A stretch of DNA of 64,000 bases from Symsagittifera roscoffensis (GCF_963678635.1 NC_087068.1:57211896-57275895); one strand, 5' to 3'; shown: positions 41,245 through 52,236, numbered from the stretch's first letter. Made by a program: numbers and translations. The notes: generated by a model not told the origin, from the letters alone.

Positions 41245-41516
41245 TATGCAAACACTTCAGAATCTGAGATCGTTTTTTAAACCCAGCACAGATACTCAAA
41301 AATGTCTATAACTAGGCTTCTGCAGCTTAGCTTTAAAACATTGTTTTTATTGGGCATTAATAACAACGCTGCATTTTTACACGTGCTTCTTAGAATAAAC
41401 GATTTGATGGAGTGAAACAAAGTCGAATGACGCTAACCACTGCAGACTAAGCTTCGAAAACTAAAAATCAAACCTAAACTGAAAACCCAACTAAGTTCAA
41501 AGGGCTAGGTACAGCA
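41245..41516 (+). other. Upstream region and presumed 5' leader of the transglutaminase-like gene
   Basis: No upstream exon is identified. No convincing TATA box; an AT-rich AGAATAAACG block lies at about 41393. The ATG at 41517 has G at position -3 (CAGCAATG), an acceptable start context. Confidence 0.35.
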
Positions 41517-44500
41517 ATGTCGGACAAGAAAAAGAGCAAAAAAGGATCTAACATTACTGGGACTGACAAAGACTCGAGTGAATACGAGTACTACTACCGA
41601 TCTGAAACAGACTCCGATGCAACTACCAAAAAAGAAGAGGAACAAGACGAAGCTGAAGACGATGAAGCCGAAAATGAAGACGATGAAGCCGAACATGAAG
41701 ACGATGAAGCAGAAATTGAAGACGATGCAGCAGAAAATGAAGAAGATGCAGCAGAAATTGAAGACGATGCAGCAGAAAATGAAGAAGATGCAGCAGACAA
41801 TGAAGACGATGCAGCAGAAAATAAAGAAGATTCAGCAGAAAATGAAGACGATGAAGCAGAAAATGAAGACGAAGCTGAATATGATGGCGCGGAAACAGAA
41901 AAAGATGGCGAGTATGAGACTGCAACTGGCACGGCCGATAATAATGGAACTGAGGCAGCAACTGGCACAGGAGCCGCTGGAACCGAAGCAGCAGAAGAAT
42001 ATGGAACCGAGGTGGCGACTGGCACTGAGGCCACAGGAACCGAGGCTGCAACTGGTACTGAGGCCGCTGGAACCGAAGCAGCCGGTGAATATGGAACCGA
42101 GGCTGCAGCTGACACTGAGGCCACAGGAACCGAGGCTGCAACTGGCCCTGAGGCCGCTGGAACCGAAGCAGCCGGTGAATATGGAACTGAGGCTGCAGCT
42201 GGAACCGAGGCTGCAACTGGTACTGAGGCAGCTGGAACCGAAGCAGCCGGTGAATATGGAACCGAGGCGGCGACTGGCACCGAAGCTGCTGGAACGGAAG
42301 CAGCTGATGAATATGGAACCGAGGCTGCAGCTGGCACTGAGGCCACAGGAACCGAGGCTGCAACAGGTACTGAGGCCGCTGGAACCGAAGCAGCCGGCGA
42401 ATATGGAACCGAGGCTGCAACTGGTACTGAGGCAGCTGGAACCGAAGCAGCCGGTGAATATGGAACCGAGGCGGCGACTGGCACCGAAGCTGCTGGAACG
42501 GAAGCAGCTGATAAATATGGAACCGAGGCTGCAGCTGGCACTGAGGCCACAGGAACCGAGGCTGCAACTGGCACTGAGGCCGCTGGAACAGAAGCAGCCG
42601 GCGAATATGGAACCGAGGCTGCAGCTGGCACTGAGGCCACAGGAACCGAGGCTGCAACTGGCATCGAAGCTACTGGAACGGAAGCAGCTGATGAATATGG
42701 GACCCAGGCTGCAGCTGGCACTGAGACCACAGGAACCGAGGCTGCAACTGGTACTGAGGCCGCTGGAACCGAAGCAGCCGGTGAATATGGAACCGAGGCT
42801 GCAACTGGCACTGAGGCCGATGGAACCGAAGCAGCCGGCGAATATGGAACAAAACCTGCCGCCACTGCTGCGACCGGGGAGCCCATTACTGAAGCAGAAG
42901 ATGGTGCAAATGAAGATGAAGCTACGGATGTTTATGAAGCTGTCGAAACTGAAATAGCCGACCCCGACGAAGAAGAGGAGGCAGATGATGCTGAAGAAGC
43001 AGCCGCCGAAGATGAGGACCTTGAAGAGGATGCTGAAGAAGATGCCGAGGAGCGTAATGATGACGTTGAAGATGCTGAAGAGCTTGAGAAAGACGATGAA
43101 GAAGCAGAAAATATTGAATACGATGCTGAGGAGCTCAAGGAAGACGACGAAGAAGCAGAAGCGTTGGAAGACGATGCTGAAGAAGATAATGAGGAGCTCG
43201 AGGGAGACGCCGACGAGGAGGCTGAAGATCGATTCGACGAGGAACCAACATCCACTAAAAGAGCATCAGAGCCTCTAACTGCTAAAACTCAACCAAGTAC
43301 TATGAGTGGTCGAACGATGTCGACTACCAGTTCTACTATAAGTAGTCCATCAACGCAGTATTCTGGTGTTATAGAAAGTGGTTATGATTCGAACTCTGCA
43401 GTTCCTCGCGATGGTGAAGCGCCGAGCGCCATCGAAGACGAAAATGAGCCCGCAGAGCCCAGTGCCACAGGCGGGGAATCAATTAGAGCTGGAAGTCAAC
43501 CTGAAGGATCACAATTGAAAACACCTTCCCAAGACGAAGTCAAAGAAACACCCGAAACCCAACCTCAATATGGCGCTCAAAGCAAAGCTCCAACAAAAAG
43601 TAGTGGGAAAGCCGACCCGTATACTAAAATACAAGATCCTGCAAGCGAGCGGTCCACATATAAGTATGATAGTCAGTATGGCGCAAAACGCCAAACTGTT
43701 GGACAAGCTCCTAGTTCATATCGGAGCCAGTTTCCGGACCCAGGTGCTTACGGAACAAAACCAGGTCAAAAAGGCAGTCAAATCGACCATCCAAGCCAGA
43801 AAGGCAGCAAAGTGGACGAGACTGCGCCACCAGATCAAGATGGCATTGATTCATCCAACAAAAGACAGTCGGGGAACATGCCTTCGAGAACGGGTGATAG
43901 AGGGTCGTATGTTAGTCTTGCAGCTCCTTCCGAATACGCAGGAAGAGAAGGCATGAATCAAGGACAGAATGGCCAGCCAGCAGACATGAACAACCAAGAT
44001 CAACCGTATTACAATCTACATCCTAACGCTCAACCTGAAGGTTCTCATGGTAATTATGAATCGATGACTCCTGACTCACAAATTAATTACCGTGGAAGCA
44101 CCCGTGGCCCTGCCATGCCTAGAGAAACCATACGCTCCTTGGGGGTAGATAGTCCTTCCAAGAACCCTTCATTACGCGGTGGATCGCCTAGAAACGATTA
44201 TAGTGGTCCAGAGTCAAGCAATCCAGAAGTGTCTCTAAAATCAGGAGACTTTGAGAGTAATTATAATTTGGGTCCCAACGCTCAGAAACCTTCAATTTTC
44301 AGTACCGGTGCCAGATCTAATACCGTAGATCCAATAACGAACCTCGAAGAAATGGAGGAGGACATGCGCAAAGCGGCCGCAAGAGGGTGTCCAGTTGAAG
44401 ACTTCCCTTTAGATGTTGATAAAGTCAGACACCAGCATAAAACTAATATGTACGACGACCGAGAACTGATTGTAAGACGAGGCTTCAAAATCGAATTCAA

Positions 44501-46349
44501 TAGAAACGTTACCAGGCTTGAGATGTATAAAACTCCTAACAAGTACGCTGACACCGCTACTCAGGAAATGCCAGGACCTGATCTCAGCTGTGTTTGTCTG
44601 TCCGCAAGAGATAACAAAGAAAATGGGTGGGAACTGACATCAGGTAAAGGAAAATGTGAACTAAAAATTTCTCCCACTTGTGTCATTGGGCGATGGAAAA
44701 TGTACATCGACGAAGAAGGTCCTTATAACGTTGTTATTATTTTTAATCCATGGTCTGAAGAAGATGCTGTTTTCATGGAAAAGGAGGAAGAACGGCAAGA
44801 GTATGTTTTAAACGAGACTGGTCGCATTTACAAAAAGAACTCTTATATTCCATGGTTCTACGCGCAATTCGAAAAGCGAGTACTTAACATAGCTCTGAAA
44901 ATCCTGAACTATTCTAATATTTACGCCAGCTGTAAAAACAGCCCGATTGTAGTTTCACGTGCAATGAGTCATTCGATTAACCGATTCGTTCTCGAGGGGA
45001 GTTGGGACGACCACGAAATAAGTGGTGATGCAAAGCATCCGCTTTCTTGGACAAATTCGCGAGAGATCTTGTACCAGTTTAACAAAACACACAAAAGAGT
45101 CCAGTTTGGTCAAAGTTTCACCTTTTCCGGAGTACTATGTACAGTTTTAAGGGCAATCGGAATTCCGACTCGCGCAGTCACTTGTATAGGATGTGTAAGT
45201 GATAATGACGGTAATTTTATGGAAAACATGGTTTGGAGCGAGCAAAAATGTAAATGGATACACGAATATGAGGACAGATTTTGGAACTTCCGGGTCTGGA
45301 ATGAAATTTGGCTGAAACGAATTGATTTGCCACGTGAATACAGTGGCTGGCAAGCTTTGGATTCTACTACCCAATTACGAACAAGTCTCGGCTATCGACA
45401 AATTGGACCTGCTCCGGTAAAAGCAGTTAGGGCTGGCAAGGCTGATATTCCATACGATACGGGTACTGTATTTGCATCTGTTAATGGGGAACTTGTACGC
45501 TGGTTTGACGACAAATTTGGAACAAGAAGATTGCATTCAATTGAGGAGAGAGAAAATCAGGGAAGAATGGTAACTCAGGGTGTTGGCACCACAGATAAAA
45601 TAGATATTACATCCAGTTACAAACCAGAAGAAGGCACCAACGCCGAAAAACAGAAAGTACTTCGCGCCGTTTCTTGCGGTACACAGCCTTACATTTACAA
45701 ATTAGCTCACTTAATAGCGAAAAGCCAGAAAAAGCCCCAAGCGAAAGGAAAAGTTCCTGAAACTGTGAAGGTAGGCGAACCCATCAATTTTCAATTCGAT
45801 TTCGAGGAGGGCTGCGAGTGCAACGTTTCATGTTTCGCAAAAACTTATTATGGTCTTGTAACCGATGAACTCTTGAATGAAAATATTAAAGGGGAGACAT
45901 CTTACAAAGGATCTTTATCCCCAGAAAAATACCTCCGGTCAGCTTTGAACGGAAATGTTTTGGATTTTCAACTTTACTGCAAAAAGACATCCACTGGAGC
46001 AGTTAGCACGCCAAACTATTTCGTAACATTTGATCTGGGAAAACCAAAAACAGAAATTCTCTCCGAAAAACCACATCAGGTTGGCAAACCGCTGGAATTA
46101 AAGTTTTCGTACACAAATGAACTTCCAATACCCTTAACTAATGTTTGCTTCAATTTTACTGCACCTGGAGTCAGACATGGTCACTTTCTAGTTAATGGTT
46201 CTATGCCCCCGAGTCAAACTAAATATGTGCGAATCAATTGGGTACCCAGAAGGGGAGGGAAATTTCAATTGATACTGGGAATCAATGCGAGAGAGACTAG
46301 CTGTATAGATGGTGCCGACATAAGTATAGATGTTCAAAGTAACCACTGA
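41517..46349 (+). CDS. Transglutaminase-fold protein with mutated catalytic Cys and His and a long acidic/GTEAA repeat N terminus
   Basis: A single uninterrupted 1,610-codon frame. Residues about 1-36 are basic then Tyr/Ser-rich; 37-135 are acidic repeats (DDAAENEEDAAEIE); 145-450 are GTEAA-type repeats; 455-570 are acidic again; 570-955 are Ser/Pro/Gln/Gly-rich. The transglutaminase fold follows: N-domain from about 960 (ELIVRRGFKIEFN), core about 1100-1350, and two C-terminal beta domains to the end. In the core, GIPTRAVT, WNF-VWNE, GWQALD and the oxyanion Trp (GSWDD, W1163) are conserved. The catalytic Cys is Ser (FGQSFTF, S1200) and the catalytic His is Arg (WNFRVWNE, R1259); only Asp1282 remains, with spacing 59 and 23 close to human TG2. 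It should therefore not crosslink, like vertebrate band 4.2 (established for that protein). A scaffold or structural role is inferred. No signal peptide or membrane segment is seen. GC content is higher than around it, and the absence of introns beside a 12-exon gene may indicate a retrocopy. Confidence 0.95.
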   Translation: MSDKKKSKKGSNITGTDKDSSEYEYYYRSETDSDATTKKEEEQDEAEDDEAENEDDEAEHEDDEAEIEDDAAENEEDAAEIEDDAAENEEDAADNEDDAAENKEDSAENEDDEAENEDEAEYDGAETEKDGEYETATGTADNNGTEAATGTGAAGTEAAEEYGTEVATGTEATGTEAATGTEAAGTEAAGEYGTEAAADTEATGTEAATGPEAAGTEAAGEYGTEAAAGTEAATGTEAAGTEAAGEYGTEAATGTEAAGTEAADEYGTEAAAGTEATGTEAATGTEAAGTEAAGEYGTEAATGTEAAGTEAAGEYGTEAATGTEAAGTEAADKYGTEAAAGTEATGTEAATGTEAAGTEAAGEYGTEAAAGTEATGTEAATGIEATGTEAADEYGTQAAAGTETTGTEAATGTEAAGTEAAGEYGTEAATGTEADGTEAAGEYGTKPAATAATGEPITEAEDGANEDEATDVYEAVETEIADPDEEEEADDAEEAAAEDEDLEEDAEEDAEERNDDVEDAEELEKDDEEAENIEYDAEELKEDDEEAEALEDDAEEDNEELEGDADEEAEDRFDEEPTSTKRASEPLTAKTQPSTMSGRTMSTTSSTISSPSTQYSGVIESGYDSNSAVPRDGEAPSAIEDENEPAEPSATGGESIRAGSQPEGSQLKTPSQDEVKETPETQPQYGAQSKAPTKSSGKADPYTKIQDPASERSTYKYDSQYGAKRQTVGQAPSSYRSQFPDPGAYGTKPGQKGSQIDHPSQKGSKVDETAPPDQDGIDSSNKRQSGNMPSRTGDRGSYVSLAAPSEYAGREGMNQGQNGQPADMNNQDQPYYNLHPNAQPEGSHGNYESMTPDSQINYRGSTRGPAMPRETIRSLGVDSPSKNPSLRGGSPRNDYSGPESSNPEVSLKSGDFESNYNLGPNAQKPSIFSTGARSNTVDPITNLEEMEEDMRKAAARGCPVEDFPLDVDKVRHQHKTNMYDDRELIVRRGFKIEFNRNVTRLEMYKTPNKYADTATQEMPGPDLSCVCLSARDNKENGWELTSGKGKCELKISPTCVIGRWKMYIDEEGPYNVVIIFNPWSEEDAVFMEKEEERQEYVLNETGRIYKKNSYIPWFYAQFEKRVLNIALKILNYSNIYASCKNSPIVVSRAMSHSINRFVLEGSWDDHEISGDAKHPLSWTNSREILYQFNKTHKRVQFGQSFTFSGVLCTVLRAIGIPTRAVTCIGCVSDNDGNFMENMVWSEQKCKWIHEYEDRFWNFRVWNEIWLKRIDLPREYSGWQALDSTTQLRTSLGYRQIGPAPVKAVRAGKADIPYDTGTVFASVNGELVRWFDDKFGTRRLHSIEERENQGRMVTQGVGTTDKIDITSSYKPEEGTNAEKQKVLRAVSCGTQPYIYKLAHLIAKSQKKPQAKGKVPETVKVGEPINFQFDFEEGCECNVSCFAKTYYGLVTDELLNENIKGETSYKGSLSPEKYLRSALNGNVLDFQLYCKKTSTGAVSTPNYFVTFDLGKPKTEILSEKPHQVGKPLELKFSYTNELPIPLTNVCFNFTAPGVRHGHFLVNGSMPPSQTKYVRINWVPRRGGKFQLILGINARETSCIDGADISIDVQSNH
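41640..41880 (+). repeat. Short acidic-coding minisatellite
   Basis: Tandem short units coding DDAAENEE-DAAEIE-type repeats (codon blocks GAAGACGATGCAGCAGAAA). The unit is about 21-24 bp, always in frame, at the N terminus of the transglutaminase-like protein. Confidence 0.85.
41950..42860 (+). repeat. In-frame minisatellite coding GTEAA/EYGTEAA repeats
   Basis: About a dozen units of 19-30 residues, each beginning EYGTEAA and filled with GTEAA, GTEAT and ATGTEAAGTEAAG modules. Unit length varies by whole codons only, so the reading frame has been kept under selection or by unit-level exchange. The DNA is GC-rich compared with its surroundings and also opens long frames in two other phases, which are artefacts. 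Confidence 0.92.
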
Positions 46350-46529
46350 ATTAAGCGTTGAGTCCGAAAACTCTAAAAAGCCAACGAAGATAGCCGGTTG
46401 CTCTGGGAGTAGCACAGAAAACAACAACCACGAGGTAAAAATTGTACAGAGGCAAAGCGGAGCTTGCGATACAGCAAAAACAGCAAAGTTGGATTTTTTT
46501 ACAGACAAACCGGCTCAAATTACTGAAAA

Positions 46530-46535
46530 AATAAA
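46530..46535 (+). terminator. Candidate polyadenylation signal AATAAA
   Basis: First canonical AATAAA after the stop codon of the transglutaminase-like gene, about 180 bp downstream. This would make a short 3' UTR. The hexamer is common in AT-rich DNA, so this is only a candidate. Confidence 0.35.
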
Positions 46536-47279
46536 ACCAATTCCCGAGAGGCAACTAAGGCCGCACAAATTTCAAAAAAATTAGTCGACCCCGCGAGCCA
46601 AAAACAAAACTGTGAGCAGTAAAAAAAGAGCAGTAAGTTTTAAAAAATTTTAAGACCCATTTCAGGCCTATCCATACTCAAACGCAGTAATCATAAGAAA
46701 AAAATTTGTACCCAAAAGTACGCTATATAAGTCGGCTAATCCGTTATAACGTAGGCCAAAACCATTTCAACGAAAGAAAATTAAAATTTAGCAACTAAAT
46801 ATTACTTTTCTAAAATACTTTTCTAATTTTCGATTGTAAACAAGGATAGTCGGTTACTGTGCATATAGCACAGAAAGTTTCGACCATGGTCTTAAAAATA
46901 CATAACAAAGATTTTTCAAATAAGTATATTTTTCTACGTGGTGTACTAGAAAGATCTGAGCGAGAAAAAAACTTAGGCATATTCGTCAATTATAGTAGAA
47001 CAGGCAAATTGAACAACAGTTTTAGTTTAAAAAAGATTAGAAAAACGAACAAAATCGGTATAATTTTTTAAAAATTAAATATAACTTTCAAACTTTTTGC
47101 AGCAATTTTTTTTTGAAATTTCGAAGATTGGATTCCCAAATTTTCGCTGAAAATAATCTAAAAATTGCTTTTATTGGACTAAAACTATATTTTTGCGTCG
47201 TAAATTAAGCATAAAAAAGCTAATTTAAGCTTTATTCGATTATTCGATCGCAATCAGATCAAAATTCAAAATTATCAAC

Positions 47280-47470
47280 CGCTCATTCTCAACATTAGAA
47301 AAAAAACGTTTGGTAATTTTTTAAGGTCGTTCGAATCACGACTGATAGGGCTTTAATATTATATTTCTCTCAACCCAAGCCGATGATTATTTTGCAAGGA
47401 AAACAAAAACAAACCCGAATACATAGTTCCGCCCCATTTTCAATGCTCGGGACAATTACAATTTGTTGAA
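47280..47470. repeat. Repeat family D copy
   Basis: Shares with 14690-14970 the blocks GTTCGAATCACGACT, GGGCTTTAATATTATAT-TCTC-AACCCA, CCGATGATTATTT, ACCCGAATACATAGTTCC and CCCCATTTTCAATG, in the same order. Same orientation although 33 kb away. Confidence 0.65.
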
Positions 47471-48030
47471 ATTTTTCAACAACTGTAATTGACAGTTGTT
47501 TAAAAACAAACTTTAATGATTTAAGGAAAAGAAACGACGAAAACAATAATCCGTGGGTTGAAACAGTCTATTCTAAGAAAAAATCATTTATTGCCACCCT
47601 TGCGCACTTTTCCGTTCAATTTTGTGCCCTCCAAGGGCACTGGTTTCAGTCATTTTCATTTATTCTACTTTTGAAATATTTTCAATTGCTATTCTCCATT
47701 TTGAAACTTTATGGCAGAGTATTAAAATTCACCACTTCACGAAAGAAATCAAAACTTGACCAAAAATGGATATACAGACTCACAGCATTGATAGAAAATT
47801 TATTGATAGCAGCCGAGTGGGAAAATTGGCAGTTTCGATGAGTTAAAAGGGTTAATTACGCAATTTACCGAATTGGGAGAGGTCAATATGGAGTGACAAA
47901 ACAGTTTTAAAAATTTCGATTTGGGCGTGCATGACACATAACAATTTAAATTTTCGCGATCACTGATACCTAGAACAAACAAGACGGAAAACAAATTATA
48001 GCGAACGACAAAATCAAAGTTCGCGGCATT

Positions 48031-48078
48031 TATAAAAGAACATCCTAAGTGTAACGATTGTGCAGCTACAATCGTTAC
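48031..48078 (+). promoter_or_regulatory. TATA box with a perfect 11-bp palindrome 12 bp downstream
   Basis: TATAAAAG at 48031-48038 is a consensus TATA box. At 48051-48078 GTAACGATTGT and its inverse ACAATCGTTAC enclose a 6-base loop, at the distance where transcription would start. The TGTAACG and CGTTACA outer edges also resemble LTR termini of Ty3/gypsy elements. A frame of about 67 codons follows (48058-48261) without recognisable domain. Function unproven. Confidence 0.3.
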
Positions 48079-48839
48079 AGAGCAATTCCCGAAGATTCAG
48101 AGGGGTATTTGAAAGATTTTGCTACCTTTCCAGGACCGCGACAAGACCGCTCTTCGAACGGATTCATGAAATTGGAAGGGTCTCGGGAAGAGACTGAGAA
48201 CTCAATTTTAACAACTTTTAGCTTCCTGGTATCCCCTGAGTTGAACCTAATTAACATCTAATTCATTTTTCAGACAATTTGAAGCTAGGAGTTAAGGGAA
48301 AGGGCTGATCTATCTCCGATGGATATGATTATTTCTATCTACTGAACAAAAACAATCGTAATATGATAATTAAGTTGTACCCCTGTTTTTAGGAGTGATC
48401 TCTGGTGAAACTGAGACCCCGCCATGAGTTCACTAATTCTGCATGCAACTAGGTGAATTTGCGCGATCTGGCCGATAGCCTCAGATAGTAATGCCTTTGT
48501 CAACCCGGTGTTAATGGACCACACATAAAACTGGCTCTGGTAGAAACGGTTAAAAGCACGTGGATGTGTGTTTGAACGCTAGCCAGTCAATTCATATCAT
48601 TAATTTATTTTCCGTCAGTATGTACCTCTGGGCGAATGTTGAAAGTCCTACCTAACAACATCAAATATAATTGGAAACGGTTTACACCAAAATTTTCAAA
48701 GTGTTTGACTCAGAAAGAAACGAACAACAATAAAGTGTTCTACGCATTGAAAATTGCAGGTTCCCGAGCGATATTATCAATTTATTCGCTCTAAGAATAG
48801 AAACTCAAGAGAGAAAAGGATACACTCTCATTTCACACT
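48079..48839. other. Sequence between the palindrome and the retroelement, nothing recognised
   Basis: Composition is more balanced than the retroelement to the right. It could include a degraded 5' LTR, but no matching second copy was found near 59-60 kb. Confidence 0.3.
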
Positions 48840-50280
48840 ATTACAAAAACACAAGAAATGACAGAAACTCTAAAAATAACCTTAACACCACAAATAAGAA
48901 AAATAGCAATAAAAACAGAGCATCACATCAACCATCAATTCGATAACCAGATATAGATTACCGCATTACGTGGACAGATTAGAAAAAACAGAAACCACAC
49001 TGAAATCATAAGAAACATAAATTTTTAAATCATCAAAAGTACATAAAAATCCTACAACAATTTTACATATAAACATTCAAGAATAAGATAAGGCTTTAGC
49101 TGAAAAAAAGCATTCCAATTCTAAGTTAACATGAAAAGAACCCAAGTTTTGAAAAAAAAAATCTTCATTGAAAATGTGATGTAACTATTTTCGTAGACAA
49201 AACAAAATAAATCATCAAAAACACAACAAAAACAACAAGATAAATCAAATCGACCTCCAAAATATAAAGAAACAAAGAGATCTTTTTATCAATACATGAA
49301 AAAAGGCCAGAGTTTACCAAATAAAAACATTCAAAGCAAAAACAGTTCCGGCAAACAACCACTACCATCTAGCTATAGCAAAAGCAGATCTAAATTGCCT
49401 TAGTCAAACAATTTTGGGGACGATTACCATATAGACGAAATTTGCAAAACTGTTCACAAAAAAGATATAGTCGCTTAAACAGTCAGAATAATCAACATAG
49501 GAACAACCATTAAAGATCCAATTTTGGTAAATGTAATTATTTTGATTATTATAGAGATCAATTATACTCAAGTTATCGAGACCGATATTACACAAATGAT
49601 CAATCCAGAAACTCTTCAAAAAATCAAAAGAGAAATTATTCAAATAACCGTAAGAGGAATCACTCAAACAAAAGACCTCAAAATTATTCCAAAAGAGGTC
49701 ATATAAAACAAAATGGTAGCTACAGATCTTGAGAAAACTCTGGACCTAGAAAAAAAAGCTAACAAAATAGGTCAAGAAATTTTTCTTAATCAAAACAAGG
49801 AAATAGTTTACAAAATCCAGATAAACAAAATCATAATTATAAAAGTAGTACAATAAAACACCAACGACAAACTAATCAAGTACAAACTACAATTGAAACC
49901 ACCCCAGATCCATCAGTAGAAGATAACACGGAAACCTAATAAAAGCCACAAAATTTATACAATGTGAAAACAATGATGATTAAAATTAAATCGAAAGCAC
50001 AATAGTTAAGAACTTGTTGTAACTAGAACACGAAAATGCAATTCCAACTGACTATATTCCTTACCCAAATGAATTTCCTAATTCAAATTTTCACGAATAT
50101 TGCCATGATCAAACAATTAAAATAAACTATACTCCTCATATAGTTGAGAAACAAACATAAACGAATAACATATATCAAAATACAACAGCTAAAACATATT
50201 TACCTGGAGGAAAACTTTGGACATTCCTACTTTTTGTAGACATCTCAAAGAGCAAAATGTTTTAAACAGCATAACTTGAA

Positions 50281-50325
50281 ATAGATTTTTTATTCGATTC
50301 AGGAGCGGAATCACAAAACAATTAA
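50281..50325 (+). pseudogene. Retroelement protease active-site remnant
   Basis: Translates as IDFLFDSGAESQNN followed by a stop. FDSGAE is the D-S/T-G aspartic protease active-site motif of retroelements. The flanks are frame-broken. Confidence 0.7.
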
Positions 50326-51463
50326 AATTCATTTATGGGATGAAATCTGTTCATTACACCCCAAAATTCCACTTGCCAAAGTCTCAAGCAAGTTAGCGAC
50401 AGCACAAGGTACAACTTCAACAAACTATGTTACAATTCAGTTATCTCTTATACCAACACAAGCAATAAAGCAAGATGAACATCAAATAAAAATCGTCAAA
50501 AAAGTATTTCAGATCAAAGTCAATAAACACAGCATAGTCAAAAAACACGAATTACCAATTGTTACCAACAATTAAAATCCTAAATATTCAATTACTTAGG
50601 ATAAATATAAATTAACAAACAATACATTTTTAACCTTTTTTATTTTTTCAAAGGCTTAATAAACAACCCGCGTTCTTTTCAAATTCTTACCTTTTCTACA
50701 ACTAACAATGAAATTATTTAAGACAACTCACAGGACACGCATATGAGTTTCAATTAACCATCTTCATCAACAATATAATGGTCAAATTACACAACAGCTA
50801 TACATGTCTGATCTTGAAGTCAAACCAATCCCTAAATTCTTAGGAATTACAACATCATCTATAAAATATACCAAAAACACAATTACAAATTTAGTTGCAA
50901 CACAAATATAAAATTATTCTTCATAGAAAATCACACTTCCTTTAAGACTGTTAGGATTTTGCGAAACAAACGCAATATTGTACTATACCCAGGAACAATT
51001 AAACAATGCTTTTAAATTCCTAGATAGTTGCTCTCAACAATTTTAAGAGAAGAATTATCTACTAATAGTATCACAAGGAACCAAAAATTTGCAGAACACA
51101 TTTTAGAAACACATTGCAGAACAAATTTTAGAAATTTGCAGAACACAAATGAACAACAAAATTTTTTAACAATGTTCAATGTTCAACATTCACAAATCAA
51201 TCAACAAGAATTTTAACAATAAGCCGATTTATTGTTAAAATATCCCCCGGTTTACGAGAAATAAAAATTTGATGTCGAAAAAATACATTCAGCACTACAT
51301 CTTCCACTCAAATCCGACGCAGTTGAACATGAAAACACGCGCAAGCACAGTTCCAATACCGTCTCAAGGTAAAGTAAACAGTCTTTTGGACATCCTTGAC
51401 TAGTACACAGTTTTTTCACCAGTCAACAAAGAACAATAACCTATAGAAAATACCTTTATAAAC

Positions 51464-51870
51464 CCAGTCATTATTCTCGTAAAAGGTGAATTGCTTAAAA
51501 TAGATTTAGACGCACGATACCTAAACTCCGTAATTGATGAATCGAAATGCAATTGGCCCACAGAACCAATACAAGTTGTACAAAAACTAATGAACAATGT
51601 TATACAACAGCAGATATGAATAGTGCATGAAACCAAATGTCACTAGATGAACAATCACGCCGTTTAACACAATTTGTCATTAGAAACCAACAAACTGAAT
51701 TTGGGAGACTATTTGATGGCATCTCCATAGGGCCAGACGCTTTTTCTGCATTTATGAGTAAAATCTTCAAACCACTCATTTTGAGTTAGAATTTTATTGC
51801 TTATTAGACAATTTTTTCTTACAATCACAAAAAACAAGAGATGTTCAAAGTTTTTGATAAAAACTATCAA
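51464..51870 (+). pseudogene. Reverse transcriptase remnant
   Basis: Readable pieces: VKGELLKIDLDARYLNSVID, then TTADMNSA with an adjacent stop, QSRRLTQFVIRNQQ and RLFDGISIGPDAFSAFMSK. These are RT fingers/palm motifs of Ty3/gypsy type. The YxDD catalytic box region now reads CLLDNFFLQSQ (51798-51830), so one catalytic Asp is lost. Several in-frame stops. Confidence 0.8.
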
Positions 51871-52236
51871 ATTTTACTATATAAAAACATGAAAGCAGCC
51901 CCTACAAATCACATTTATTCTTGACAAGTGTAATGTTTTTTGGAATAGTATTAAAAGAATGAAAAAAAATCATAATAACGCCCTCAAAATCAAGAAGATA
52001 CGGAATTTTAAAACTTCAATCACCGTCAAACAAAAAAATCCAAGAAGTTCTTGGAGTGGTAAATTTTGTAAGCGAACATGTTTATAAAAAGCAATTATTC
52101 CGTCGACAATATTATAACATATTCCGTCAACAAAAAAATTTTGATTGGACCTAAGAACATCAAAAACGTTTTGATGAAATAAAAACACTTTTAACTGAAC
52201 ATTTATCAAATATTATCCCCAGTTCCTATTAACCAT

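Larger units (their letters stand above)
46350..48030. other. 3' flank of the transglutaminase-like gene, repeat fragments
   Basis: No second gene seen. Family D fragments occur at about 46390-46430 (AGCCGGTTGCTCTGG) and 46850-46910 (a GTCGGTTACTGTGCAT block), and a longer copy at about 47280-47470. The rest is AT-rich. Confidence 0.45.

Noticed and set aside
41578-42957. Long overlapping open frames (up to 459 codons) in other phases and on the minus strand of the repeat region
   Set aside because: They are produced by the GC-rich minisatellite having no stops in other phases. Their translations are low-complexity (Lys/Met/Gln/Leu or Ser/Ala/Val runs), while the plus frame continues into a real transglutaminase fold.
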